Shown: positions 1 to 7,224 of the stretch, in pieces
How positions within the stretch are numbered: the first letter of the stretch is position 1
Layout: each line of letters starts with the position of its first letter
DNA from: Pontiella sp.
GTDB lineage: Bacteria > Verrucomicrobiota > Kiritimatiellia > Kiritimatiellales > Pontiellaceae
Length of the DNA: 26,389 nucleotides
Direction: 5' to 3'
Assembly: GCA_029935255.1 (NCBI GenBank)
Contig: JAOZKS010000004.1
Location: 1 to 26,389, forward strand
Made by a program: the position numbers and the translations under genes
The notes under the pieces: generated by a model
Told to the model about the DNA's origin: nothing
Database searches by the model: none
What the model saw: the letters and a program-made list of their open reading frames with translations, nothing else

Positions 1-2
1 TG

Positions 3-425
3 GATCAAGTGCGGGAAACGTTGCGGTACTACCACTATGCGTATCGTACGGAGCAAGACCTACTGCGACTGGATCAAGCGGTATTTAAAATTCCATGGGA
101 TGAAGCGGCATCCATCGGGAGATGGGGGCGGTGGAGGTGGAGCGCTATTTAAGCGGGCTGGCGACCAAGGGGAAGGTTGCGACGAGTACGCAGCGTCAGG
201 CGTTGAATGCGATTGTGTTTCTGTATCGGGAGGTGCTGGATATTGATTTGGGGGAAATTGCGCACATTCGCAGCAAGAAGCAGCGGCATCCGCCAACGGT
301 GCTGACGCAGGAGGAGGTGTTGGTTGAGCATGATTGAAACTGATGCCGTTGCTATGCTTCGGGGGCAGGGGCGTGTGTTTGTCCGGGGAGGCAAGGGCGG
401 GAGGGATCGGGCGGTGGTCTCGCCT
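3..425 (+). pseudogene. Integron integrase (IntI-type tyrosine recombinase) relic
   Basis: Pieces of an integron integrase can be read in order but in different frames. Frame 3 from base 3 gives DQVRETLRYYHYAYRTEQ. Frame 1 from about base 56 gives TYCDWIKRYLKFHGMKRHPS. Frame 2 from base 122 gives a SAM-like N-terminal core-binding domain with MGAVEVERYLSGLATKG and LNAIVFLYREVLDIDL, ending near TVLTQEEV. Frame 3 near bases 366-425 gives QGRVFVRGGKGGRDRAVV, the beta-hairpin that follows the first catalytic Arg. One extra G near base 55 and another near base 117 would explain the first two shifts. The segment holding the first catalytic Arg is deleted around 320-365, and everything after about base 425 (His-x-x-Arg box, catalytic Tyr, IntI-specific insert) is gone, replaced by the 3' end of kdsA. 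It cannot make an active recombinase. The 5' end may continue outside the window. Confidence 0.85.
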
Positions 426-428
426 GTG

Positions 429-1244
429 CTATTTCACCTGGTCAATCGCATCCAGTTTTTTCCAAAGTTTGGAAAGCTCACCAAGCGGAATCATGTTCGG
501 TCCATCGGAAAGGGCTTTCGACGGGTCGGGGTGGGTTTCGATAAACATGCCGTCCACGCCGACCGCTGCTGCCGCTTTCGCGAGGTAGGGGGCAAAGCGC
601 CCATCACCGCCGGAGGTGTCGCCCTGTCCGCCGGGCGACTGCACCGAATGGGTGGCATCGAAAATTACGGGGTAGCCCATTTCGCGCATGATGACCAGGC
701 TTCGCATATCGGCCACCAGCGTGTTGTAGCCAAATGATGCGCCGCGCTCGGTCAGCATGATTTTTTTATTTCCGGTCGATTCGATTTTCTTGACGACATT
801 GATCATGTCCCAAGGAGCGGCGAACTGTGCTTTTTTCACATTCACCACTGCGCCGCTTTCACCGGCGGCCACCACGAAGTCGGTTTGTCGGATCATGAAG
901 GCGGGGAGCTGGATAATGTCGACCACCTTGGAGGCTATGTGGATTTCTTCGACGCTGTGGACATCGGTTAAAACCGGTATGCTGTGTTTTTCTTTGATCT
1001 CGGCTAGGATTTCGAGGCCTTTCGAGATGCCGGGGCCGCGGTAGGAGTGGATCGAGGTGCGATTCGCCTTGTCGTACGAGGCCTTGAAAACCAATGGAAT
1101 ATTCTGTTGCTTGGAAAGTTTTACCAGCTTGTCCGCAATCGCCATGCAGCCCTCTCGGCTTTCGATCACGCATGGCCCGGCAATCATCGCCAACGGATTT
1201 TTTCCGCCGAACTTTACCCCTTTAATATTAATGGTCTTCGTCAT
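429..1244 (-). CDS. kdsA: 3-deoxy-8-phosphooctulonate synthase (Kdo-8-P synthase)
   Basis: The enzyme condenses phosphoenolpyruvate with arabinose-5-phosphate to give Kdo-8-phosphate for lipid A-core synthesis in the cytoplasm. The 271-aa product has the family's signatures: AGPCVIES near residues 21-28, KASYDKANRTS, SYRGPG, TDVHS, QLPAFMIRQTD, NVKKAQF, DATHSVQ, FIETHPDP and DGPNMIPL. The Cys in AGPCVIES corresponds to the metal-binding Cys of metal-dependent KdsA enzymes; E. coli-type enzymes have Asn there, so this is probably the metal-dependent class. I chose the ATG at 1244 because an AGGA lies 8 bases upstream; ATGs at 1250 and 1271 are poorly spaced. It is the last gene of the minus-strand Kdo/heptose operon, 39 bases after kdsB. 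The usual neighbours kdsC and kdsD are not downstream; the integrase relic is there instead. Confidence 0.97.
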   Translation of the reverse strand: MTKTINIKGVKFGGKNPLAMIAGPCVIESREGCMAIADKLVKLSKQQNIPLVFKASYDKANRTSIHSYRGPGISKGLEILAEIKEKHSIPVLTDVHSVEEIHIASKVVDIIQLPAFMIRQTDFVVAAGESGAVVNVKKAQFAAPWDMINVVKKIESTGNKKIMLTERGASFGYNTLVADMRSLVIMREMGYPVIFDATHSVQSPGGQGDTSGGDGRFAPYLAKAAAAVGVDGMFIETHPDPSKALSDGPNMIPLGELSKLWKKLDAIDQVK

Positions 1245-1283
1245 ATTCATTTTCCTGTTTATTGAATCCACAGATTGTACGGA

Positions 1284-2033
1284 TTATTTTATTTGGTTCA
1301 GCAAGGCTTCTGCCTTGGCAATATCTTCGGGGGTGTCGACACCGATTCCAAAGTCCTGTGTCTTGATTACCTTCATTCGGCACCCCATGTCGAGCGCGCG
1401 GAGCTGTTCGAGTTTTTCGAGGTTTTCGAGCGTGCATGGCGGTTCGGAAACCAGTTCGAGGAGAAAGTCGCGGCGGTAGGCATAGATGCCGATGTGCCGC
1501 CAATAGATTCCAGCGGTTGAAATGCCTTTGGGTTCGCGGATGTGCGGGATGGTGGATCTTGAAAAGTAGAGCGCCTGGCCATGGCGGTTGAATAGTGCCT
1601 TTACCACGGAGGGGTCGGTGATTTGTGCTTCGTCTTCGATGGCGGTCGCGGCGGTTGCCATGTCCCAATCCGAGGATGCAATGACTTCGGCGAGTTCATC
1701 GATCAGGTTGGGATCAATCAGGGGTTCGTCGCCTTGTACGTTGATCACCGCATCGCATTCCAGAGCCTGTACTGCTTCGGCAATCCGGTCGGTTCCGGAG
1801 GGGTGGTCCGGGCGCGTCATGGCGACTTGTACGTCCGGGATTTTTAAGGATTGGACGCATTCGGCAATTCGTTGGTCGTCTGTCGCCACGATGACGGTGT
1901 CGAGTTTCTTTGCCTGCACGACGCGCTCAACAACCCATTGGATCATTGGTTTTCCCGAAATATCAGCCAGACTTTTTCCGGGGAACCGTGTGGATCCCCA
2001 GCGTGAAGGAATAACTCCCACGATGCCGCCCAT
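1284..2033 (-). CDS. kdsB: 3-deoxy-manno-octulosonate cytidylyltransferase (CMP-Kdo synthetase)
   Basis: This enzyme activates Kdo with CTP to CMP-Kdo, the donor for Kdo transferases on lipid A. The 249-aa protein shows the nucleotidyltransferase start GVIPSRWGSTRFPGKSL, then TRPDHPSGTDRIAEA, the metal/nucleotide-binding NVQGDEPLI, YFSRSTIPHIR, HIGIYAYRRDFL, the LENLEKLEQLRAL motif and GVDTPEDIAKAE near the C-terminus. All are typical of KdsB, and the length matches the family (about 245-255 aa). The ATG at 2033 overlaps the stop of the heptose kinase gene in the sequence TAATG and has GGAGGA eight bases upstream, so translation is probably coupled. The frame stays open further upstream, but that part lies inside rfaE1 and is not KdsB-like. 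Confidence 0.97.
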   Translation of the reverse strand: MGGIVGVIPSRWGSTRFPGKSLADISGKPMIQWVVERVVQAKKLDTVIVATDDQRIAECVQSLKIPDVQVAMTRPDHPSGTDRIAEAVQALECDAVINVQGDEPLIDPNLIDELAEVIASSDWDMATAATAIEDEAQITDPSVVKALFNRHGQALYFSRSTIPHIREPKGISTAGIYWRHIGIYAYRRDFLLELVSEPPCTLENLEKLEQLRALDMGCRMKVIKTQDFGIGVDTPEDIAKAEALLNQIK

Positions 2034-3052
2034 TAGAGTTCCTCCGCGTGAGAGGCCATGTAGCGGATAAGTTCTCGCTGATTGCAGGTGGCCGTGCCCA
2101 GTTTGCCGACCACAACGCCAGCAGCAAAGTTGGAGAGTTCGGCGGCTTCGAGAAAGGTGGCACCGCAGGCGAGGGCGAGGATATACGTTGCAATGACGGT
2201 GTCGCCTGCTCCGCTGACATCGAATACCTCGCGAGCTCGCGTCGGGATATGTTGCGGATCTGCACCTTTGTTGCACAGCAGCATGCCGTGCGGACCCAGC
2301 GTCACGAGCGTGTGTTTGGCCTTCCATTTATCTTCCAGAATACGGCCTACCTCGATCAGGGCCAAATCTTCGAGTGGATTGTTAAGGGGCTCGCCTTCGG
2401 TAATCCCGGCGGAGCCGAAGGCTTCCTTGCGGTTGGGGGTGACCACGGTAACGCCTTCCATCTTTAGGATATGGTCGTCTTTGGGATCGTACCCAACGGG
2501 AATGTCGGCCGCAGTTGCCGCCTTTAGAATGGTGTCGACCACTTTCTGCTGAACGGTGCCTTTGCCGTAGTCTTCGATAATAACGCCATCCGCCTTGGAG
2601 ACCTCGGTTTCGATCCTCTTGCAGAACATCGCAATTTCGCTATCGGGAAGCTGCAGGTATTCCTCCCGGTCAACGCGCACGACCTGTTGGCGTTCGGCGA
2701 CGATGCGGGTTTTAACGCTGGAGGGGTGGATCTCGTTTTTAATGACGGCATCGAGTGTGACGCCGGAGCCGGAGAGTTGTTTCTTGAGTTCTTCGCCGAC
2801 GGCATCTTTTCCGATGATTCCTGCCATGGCCGCCTTGCCCCCGAGGGCGAGTAGGTTCGAGGCCACATTGCAGGCCCCGCCGGGCATCGATTTTTCGTGA
2901 GTCACCTTGACCACCGGAACCGGAGCCTCGGGAGAAATGCGCGAGACGGTTCCGTAGACGAAACGATCCATCATTAGATCGCCCACCACAAGAAGCCGTT
3001 TGGTATCGGCCTGGCTTAAAATATCTTTTGCTCGTTCAACGGTAATTTTCAT
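2033..3052 (-). CDS. rfaE1: D-glycero-beta-D-manno-heptose-7-phosphate kinase (RfaE1/HldA type)
   Basis: A PfkB-family sugar kinase of 339 aa that phosphorylates heptose-7-phosphate at C1 on the way to ADP-heptose for the LPS inner core. Visible motifs are VVGDLMMDRFVYG (residues about 22-34), RISPEAPVPVV, the PfkB signature GGACNVASNLLALGG, VDREEY, IIEDYGKG, DPKDDH, TPNRKEA and the catalytic DVSGAGDT at about 278-285, with the anion hole and base Asp284. The protein ends soon after the kinase domain; the adenylyltransferase (RfaE2) domain found in bifunctional HldE is absent, so ADP-heptose synthesis must use a separate gene outside this window. The gene lies directly downstream of the DUF3108-like gene (1-base gap) and overlaps kdsB by one base. 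Confidence 0.95.
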   Translation of the reverse strand: MKITVERAKDILSQADTKRLLVVGDLMMDRFVYGTVSRISPEAPVPVVKVTHEKSMPGGACNVASNLLALGGKAAMAGIIGKDAVGEELKKQLSGSGVTLDAVIKNEIHPSSVKTRIVAERQQVVRVDREEYLQLPDSEIAMFCKRIETEVSKADGVIIEDYGKGTVQQKVVDTILKAATAADIPVGYDPKDDHILKMEGVTVVTPNRKEAFGSAGITEGEPLNNPLEDLALIEVGRILEDKWKAKHTLVTLGPHGMLLCNKGADPQHIPTRAREVFDVSGAGDTVIATYILALACGATFLEAAELSNFAAGVVVGKLGTATCNQRELIRYMASHAEEL

Positions 3053-3053
3053 T

Positions 3054-3833
3054 TTACTCCTTCATTACCCAAAAATCGTCGCCCGGACCTGATACGTTTT
3101 GTAGCTTTACCATAATCTTTCCGACGGGAATCTTGGCTTTAATGCATGTAATCATACGGCGGTTTTGGTTTGAAACCCAAAAGGTAATTTTTCCTTTGCG
3201 CAGAAAAAGGCCGTCGAACTCCGCGACCGGTTCCACCGGAATGCATTCGACTTTCCCATAGCCTGGGAGTTTCATGCGGTCTTGCTTTCGTGTTTTAAGC
3301 TTTATGCTGTAGAGCTTTCCCCCTGAAAAAAGAGAGTATTCTTTATCGGAAAGCGTTGCGGGGTCTTCGTGCCGCATGGAAAATAGAAAGGTAACGACAT
3401 CGCGGGTCTGGCTGGCGATCTCAATCTGGTTGGTGGTGTTGGCTATGCGATCGTGAAAATGAGCCGTGTGGTTGGCATGATCAAACCAGGTTTGCTGACT
3501 GGTGTGGATGCTTCCCTCATTCATTTGGAGGTCGATCCGCAAGGGAAGGGCGGTCTTTGGATCGAGAGTCACTTCCTTTCTGTCATCCACCTTGTAGATT
3601 TTAGTGAAGGCCTTATAGCTTTTCGAAACCATCAGGATACGGATTACTTCCCGCCCGTCTTCCATGACTCTTTCCGTGGTGGTGCGCGACCATGCCAATG
3701 GAATGCCCATCCACGACACCTTGTATTCCGAAACTTCTCCGGGAACGAAGCAGGAGTTATAATCTTCCGCGATCCCGGAGGTCGGCAGGAGGGCGGTCAA
3801 TAGAATGGGCAGCAGGAATTTCATGGGGGACAT
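3054..3833 (-). CDS. DUF3108-like secreted protein in the LPS operon
   Basis: A 259-aa protein of unknown function that resembles DUF3108 proteins. It begins with a signal peptide: MSPMKFLLPILLTALLPTSG, with likely cleavage after about residue 22 (GIA/ED). The mature part begins with the typical GEVSEYKVSWMGIPLAW stretch, followed by beta-rich sequence with alternating polar residues and a central LPLRIDLQMNEGSIH element, ending with strands such as GKITFWVSNQNRRMI. No catalytic motif is seen. It is expected in the periplasm or at the outer membrane. GGAAG six bases upstream supports the ATG at 3833; the deaminase stop lies three bases before it. Its position between a nucleotide deaminase and heptose/Kdo genes suggests a role linked to the cell envelope, which is inference. 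Confidence 0.8.
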   Translation of the reverse strand: MSPMKFLLPILLTALLPTSGIAEDYNSCFVPGEVSEYKVSWMGIPLAWSRTTTERVMEDGREVIRILMVSKSYKAFTKIYKVDDRKEVTLDPKTALPLRIDLQMNEGSIHTSQQTWFDHANHTAHFHDRIANTTNQIEIASQTRDVVTFLFSMRHEDPATLSDKEYSLFSGGKLYSIKLKTRKQDRMKLPGYGKVECIPVEPVAEFDGLFLRKGKITFWVSNQNRRMITCIKAKIPVGKIMVKLQNVSGPGDDFWVMKE

Positions 3834-3836
3834 GTG

Positions 3837-4304
3837 CTACTTCCGCTGGAACTTCCGGCAGCTCACGCCGGCGGTGGCGAATAGATTGCGCGCCTGTTCG
3901 GAAAAGTGATATTCCGTTTCGTAGATCACTTCCTTGATGCCTGCGTTGATGATCATCTTCGTGCACATCAGGCACGGACTGAGGATGCAGTAGAGCGAGC
4001 TGCCCTTGACGGCAATACCGTGGTAGGCGGCCTGGACGATGGCGTTTTCTTCGGCATGCGCACAGATGCATTCCCCGAGGCTTTCGCCTGAAGGTGCATC
4101 GCTGGCGCAGCGCGGGCAGCCCCCCTCAAAACAATTTTCAATTCCGCGCGGTGTGCCGTTGTAGCCCGTTGAAATAATTCGGCGATCACTCACAATCACG
4201 GCTGCTACCTTGCGGCGGCAGCAGTTGCCGCGTTTGGAAACCACATGTGCGATATCCATAAAATATTCGTCCCAATCCGGACGCTGGAAAGTCTCTTCAG
4301 TCAT
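3837..4304 (-). CDS. Deoxycytidylate (dCMP) deaminase family protein
   Basis: A zinc-dependent deaminase that in this family converts dCMP to dUMP for thymidylate synthesis. The 155-aa product begins RPDWDEYFMDIAHVVSKRGNCCRRKVAAVIV, the standard start of the ComE/dCMP deaminase family. It then has STGYNGTPRG, the zinc-binding and catalytic CAHAEENAI (His ligand and Glu proton shuttle) and SPCLMCTKMIINAGI with the two zinc Cys. Extra Cys residues (NCCRR, GGCPRC) match the second zinc site typical of the family. The start is uncertain: ATG at 4304 fits the family; an in-frame ATG at 4316 would add four residues. No strong ribosome site is visible. It is the first gene of the operon leading into the DUF3108, rfaE1, kdsB and kdsA genes. 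Confidence 0.9.
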   Translation of the reverse strand: MTEETFQRPDWDEYFMDIAHVVSKRGNCCRRKVAAVIVSDRRIISTGYNGTPRGIENCFEGGCPRCASDAPSGESLGECICAHAEENAIVQAAYHGIAVKGSSLYCILSPCLMCTKMIINAGIKEVIYETEYHFSEQARNLFATAGVSCRKFQRK

Positions 4305-4432
4305 GCGCCAAACCATACGGGCTTCGGGGGGTGCGTTCAAGTGCCATGTAAATAGTTGATCGTTTCGGTTAATTGCAGAAAATCAACGGTATCGCAAGGA
4401 CGGTGCGGTTGGGGTAACAGGAGGACGGTTAT

Positions 4433-4690
4433 GTGGCTGATATTGCCGGGGTAGGTGGTTTCTATGTGGGTCCCGTCGCAGGTATTACTCTGGGCGCGGA
4501 TACATCCTTCCGTTTTAAATTCGGCGAGAAAAAGGGTGCCTTTGTCATTGGCCCCCATGCGGGACTGAACCTCTACGCTTTTCCGGGCTGGATTGGCGAT
4601 TTCGATGGGGTCGTCGAATTCGATGGCACGGTCGGCGGCTTGCTTGGATTGAAGGCCACTTCTATGCTCCAGGTCGGTTTGCAGTTTTAG
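4433..4690 (+). CDS. Short beta-barrel-like protein, possibly a remnant of an outer-membrane protein
   Basis: An 85-codon open frame starting at GTG with AGGAGG eight bases upstream, followed 20 bases later by a strong terminator. The product has Gly-rich, alternating hydrophobic strands (GGFYVGPVAGITLGADTSF, FVIGPHAGLNLYAF, GGLLGLKATSMLQVGLQF) and ends in Phe, as outer-membrane barrel proteins do. There is no signal peptide, so if the frame is real it is either the C-terminal end of a decayed barrel gene or a small unrelated protein. The frame is closed by a stop at 4415-4417, just before the GTG. I cannot name a family. Bases 4348-4430 hold nothing else that I recognise. Confidence 0.4.
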   Translation: MADIAGVGGFYVGPVAGITLGADTSFRFKFGEKKGAFVIGPHAGLNLYAFPGWIGDFDGVVEFDGTVGGLLGLKATSMLQVGLQF

Positions 4691-4710
4691 CAGGAATTTA
4701 CACGCGCCGG

Positions 4711-4739
4711 AAAAGGGAGTTTTCGAGACTCCCTTTTTT
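4711..4739. terminator. Strong Rho-independent terminator, likely bidirectional
   Basis: A 9-bp perfect stem AAAGGGAGT / ACTCCCTTT (4712-4720 and 4728-4736) with loop TTTCGAG is followed by a T run on the plus strand and by TTTT on the minus strand. It lies between the plus-strand barrel-like frame and the convergent minus-strand metalloenzyme gene, whose stop it touches. Confidence 0.85.
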
Positions 4740-5602
4740 CATGCCTGTGCGTAACAGTTCAGAATGGCCGGTGTAACCTCAGTGAGGTTTTCCAAGGACT
4801 GAAAGGTAGGGGCGTGGGTGCCGAGGGCGATGAGTGGAACCGGATTTAGGGTATGTGTGCGAGTGGAGCCATCTTCAATATTTCCATGGTCGCTACAGAG
4901 CAGAAACAGGTGATTGGGCTGCTGGGCAAAGGCAGCCACCTGGGGGATGAATCGTTCCAGAGTTTCGAGGGTTTGGGAAATCAGTTCGTGTTCTCCTGAA
5001 TGTCCTGCGCGGTCGGTCAGGAAATATTCAAACAGCGTAAAGTTGTTTTCCTCGGCAAGGTCGAGCAGATGCCGGGCGGCTTGTTCGGGGCGGATCAGCT
5101 CGCCGTCGTAGCCGCGAGTGTGCATCGTCCATCGGGTAATGTCGTGATTGACCGCTTTTCCGGCGAGCAGTTCGGTCTTGCCGAGCACACCGCCAAGGGC
5201 GGAGAGCGTCATGACGGTGGTGACGGATTGCTGTCGTGGCGGGATGTTGGTTGCATCATCAATCCAGTAGGAATTGGCGAAGGAGCAGCGTTGGTTTCGT
5301 TTTCGAAGTTTGGAGAAAATATTTTCATGACGGATGATTTCCTTCAGACGAGCCGGGGGGAAACCTTCGATATGGCGGGTCATCGCTTTCGGGGCATTCA
5401 TTCCGGTGAATAGTGCGGCTTGACCGGTGGCGCTTTGCGGCAGGCCTTCGACCCCGAGGCAGGCATCAAGCGGCACAGCGTTGGCGAGTAGTTTTCCAAG
5501 GTTTGGAAGCTGCGGGTCGCACAAAGGATTCGTTTCAGGATCGGCGGCGCCCATGCCGAGTCCGTCCACGAAAATAAATAAGGTCTTCAATCTATCCGTC
5601 AT
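4739..5602 (-). CDS. Alkaline-phosphatase-superfamily metalloenzyme (phosphoglycerate mutase/phosphopentomutase-like)
   Basis: A 287-aa cytosolic metalloenzyme of the alkaline phosphatase superfamily. Two-metal-site residues are visible in order: Asp13 in FIFVDGLGMG, the nucleophile region SATGQAALFTG (residues 57-67; the nucleophile is Ser57 or Thr59), TDRAGHSGEH (Asp197, His201), CSDHGNIED (Asp238, His239) and THTLNPVPLIALG (His250). It is much shorter than cofactor-independent phosphoglycerate mutase (about 510 aa) or phosphopentomutase (about 390 aa) and lacks a large cap domain, so it belongs to the short metalloenzyme-domain group whose substrate is generally not known. The ATG at 5602 has no clear ribosome site. 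It is divergent from queG with 41 bases between the starts. Confidence 0.85.
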   Translation of the reverse strand: MTDRLKTLFIFVDGLGMGAADPETNPLCDPQLPNLGKLLANAVPLDACLGVEGLPQSATGQAALFTGMNAPKAMTRHIEGFPPARLKEIIRHENIFSKLRKRNQRCSFANSYWIDDATNIPPRQQSVTTVMTLSALGGVLGKTELLAGKAVNHDITRWTMHTRGYDGELIRPEQAARHLLDLAEENNFTLFEYFLTDRAGHSGEHELISQTLETLERFIPQVAAFAQQPNHLFLLCSDHGNIEDGSTRTHTLNPVPLIALGTHAPTFQSLENLTEVTPAILNCYAQA

Positions 5603-5643
5603 GTTGAGTACATTTGCTACTGCTTTTCATCCCCCGGTGTAAA

Positions 5644-6672
5644 ATGAATATTGAAAACTTTAATTCATGGTTGCAGGAAACCGCGCGACGGATCGGCGCG
5701 CATTCGGCGGCGTGCATTCATATGGATAATCCAGGGTTGCGGTCGCAGGTTGAGGCGAACAACACGCGGGTGGCCGATTGGCTGCAGGCGGGGTTGCATG
5801 GCGAGATGGACTATCTCGAACGCATGTTTGCCGAAAAATCCAACCCTTGGAAAACCTTTCCGTTCGCGAAATCGGCCATTGTGCTGAGCTTTACCAACCA
5901 ATGGGGCGACCCCGCAGCAACACATCCTTTTCCTGTTCCTGAAAAGGATGCCCTGTTGGGCTATGTTTCGGCCTACGCAAAGGAGGTTGACTATCATACC
6001 AACGGGCAGGCGATGCTGGCGGAACTTAAGGGTTTGCTGGGCGAAGGGGTTGAGGCCGAGGCGGCGGTGGATACCAAAGCGGTTTATGAACGATTGTTTG
6101 CGACGGTGGGAGGGCTGGGCCTTGTGGGGGGGAACGATTTGTTGCGGGTTCCGGGGCGCACCAACGTGCGTGTTTTCATTGGCTGTCTTTTTGTGAATGC
6201 CGAGCTTCCGGAAGTGATCCTTGAGCCCAAGATGCCCTTTGCCTGCGCCGACTGTGTTGCCTGCGTGAAGAATTGCCCGACCGGAGCGATCCAATTCGGA
6301 AAGCCGATCGATGCACGCAAGTGCATCAGCTATCTGACGATCGAGAAACGAAGTGCGCTCACGCAAGAGGAGGGGGGGATGATCGGGGACTGGTTGTTCG
6401 GATGCGATTGGTGCTCGGTGGTCTGCCCGCCGCGCGATAAGGTCGACACACGGATCCCGATCGATTTGGAATGGTTGTTGAAAACGCCGGCGGGAGAACT
6501 TCGGCGACTGATCAAGGGGAATGCGGCGGTCTATGCCGGAATTACGCAACTCCGAAAAAATGCCGTGGTCATTCTGAAAAACAGGGCATCGCCCCGCGCG
6601 GATGAGCTGCTGGATTGGGTACGCAATAATACGGGCAGCGACTTGATTCTGCGGCAGATTGATTTATGGTGA
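5644..6672 (+). CDS. queG: Epoxyqueuosine reductase
   Basis: QueG performs the last step of queuosine synthesis in tRNA, reducing epoxyqueuosine using cobalamin and two [4Fe-4S] clusters. The 342-aa protein has the N-terminal DUF1730 part (GLHGEMDYLER, SFTNQWGD, GYVSAYAKEVDYH) and the conserved Asp133 in VDTKAVYERLFA, the expected acid for this family. GLGLVGGNDLLR follows. The ferredoxin-like domain has CADCVACVKNCPTGAI (Cys191, 194, 197, 201), then Cys217 and CDWCSVVCP (Cys244, 247, 251). Length fits the short QueG form without the HEAT-like extension seen in E. coli. I use the ATG at 5644; an in-frame TTG at 5614 would add ten residues not found in the family. No good ribosome site is seen for either. 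Confidence 0.95.
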   Translation: MNIENFNSWLQETARRIGAHSAACIHMDNPGLRSQVEANNTRVADWLQAGLHGEMDYLERMFAEKSNPWKTFPFAKSAIVLSFTNQWGDPAATHPFPVPEKDALLGYVSAYAKEVDYHTNGQAMLAELKGLLGEGVEAEAAVDTKAVYERLFATVGGLGLVGGNDLLRVPGRTNVRVFIGCLFVNAELPEVILEPKMPFACADCVACVKNCPTGAIQFGKPIDARKCISYLTIEKRSALTQEEGGMIGDWLFGCDWCSVVCPPRDKVDTRIPIDLEWLLKTPAGELRRLIKGNAAVYAGITQLRKNAVVILKNRASPRADELLDWVRNNTGSDLILRQIDLW

Positions 6673-6694
6673 CCCACTTTTCAAGGAGAAGTCG

Positions 6695-7213
6695 ATGATG
6701 GGTTCAATAGGTGCATCGTGGGGGATCGTGGGATTGAGTCTGCTTTTTGGAAGCGCGCTGTTTCGCCTCTATCCCTATGCACAGGATTTATGCGGAACAA
6801 CCTTTATGTGGTACCACTGGCTATCTTTAGCCATCAGCCTCCTCTTTATGGGTTATGCCGAAGGCTATAAAGGATTTCATCTCAAGTTTTCGCCTCGTGT
6901 TGCAGCGCGCGCGTTGTATTTGAAGCAAAACCCAACGTTGATCCGGGTCCTGTTCGCTCCGGTCTTTTGCATGGGTTTTTTCCACGCCACCCGCAAACGA
7001 AAAATCGTCTCCTATTGCCTGACGCTTATGATCATCGGGCTGGTCGTTCTTGTGCGTCAGCTCGCGCAACCTTGGCGGGGAATTGTCGATGCCGGTGTCC
7101 TGCTCGGACTCGGCTGGGGACTGGTGTCCATTTGGATCTTCGCGATCCAGGCATTTTTTGGAAAAGGCTTCACCGTTTTACCCGAAACTCCGGATAAGCA
7201 ACCTTCCGAATGA
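6695..7213 (+). CDS. Unknown integral membrane protein, about four transmembrane segments
   Basis: A 172-aa protein that I cannot assign to a family. Likely membrane helices are near residues 4-22 (ASWGIVGLSLLFGSALF), 39-57 (YHWLSLAISLLFMGYAEGY), 107-130 (IVSYCLTLMIIGLVVLV) and 140-165 (GVLLGLGWGLVSIWIFAIQAF). A basic, aromatic cytosolic-looking loop (GFHLKFSPRVAARALYLKQN) lies between the second and third. AAGGAG six bases upstream supports the ATG at 6695 (6698 is also possible). It starts 22 bases after queG and may be cotranscribed with it. It converges on phoH with an 11-base gap; a weak GCTCT/AGAGC hairpin lies in that gap (7216-7230). Confidence 0.8.
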   Translation: MMGSIGASWGIVGLSLLFGSALFRLYPYAQDLCGTTFMWYHWLSLAISLLFMGYAEGYKGFHLKFSPRVAARALYLKQNPTLIRVLFAPVFCMGFFHATRKRKIVSYCLTLMIIGLVVLVRQLAQPWRGIVDAGVLLGLGWGLVSIWIFAIQAFFGKGFTVLPETPDKQPSE

Positions 7214-7224
7214 GCCGCTCTTTT

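Noticed and set aside
5665..6549. 294-codon minus-strand frame over queG
   Set aside because: queG on the other strand has complete iron-sulfur and catalytic motifs; the antisense frame shows none.
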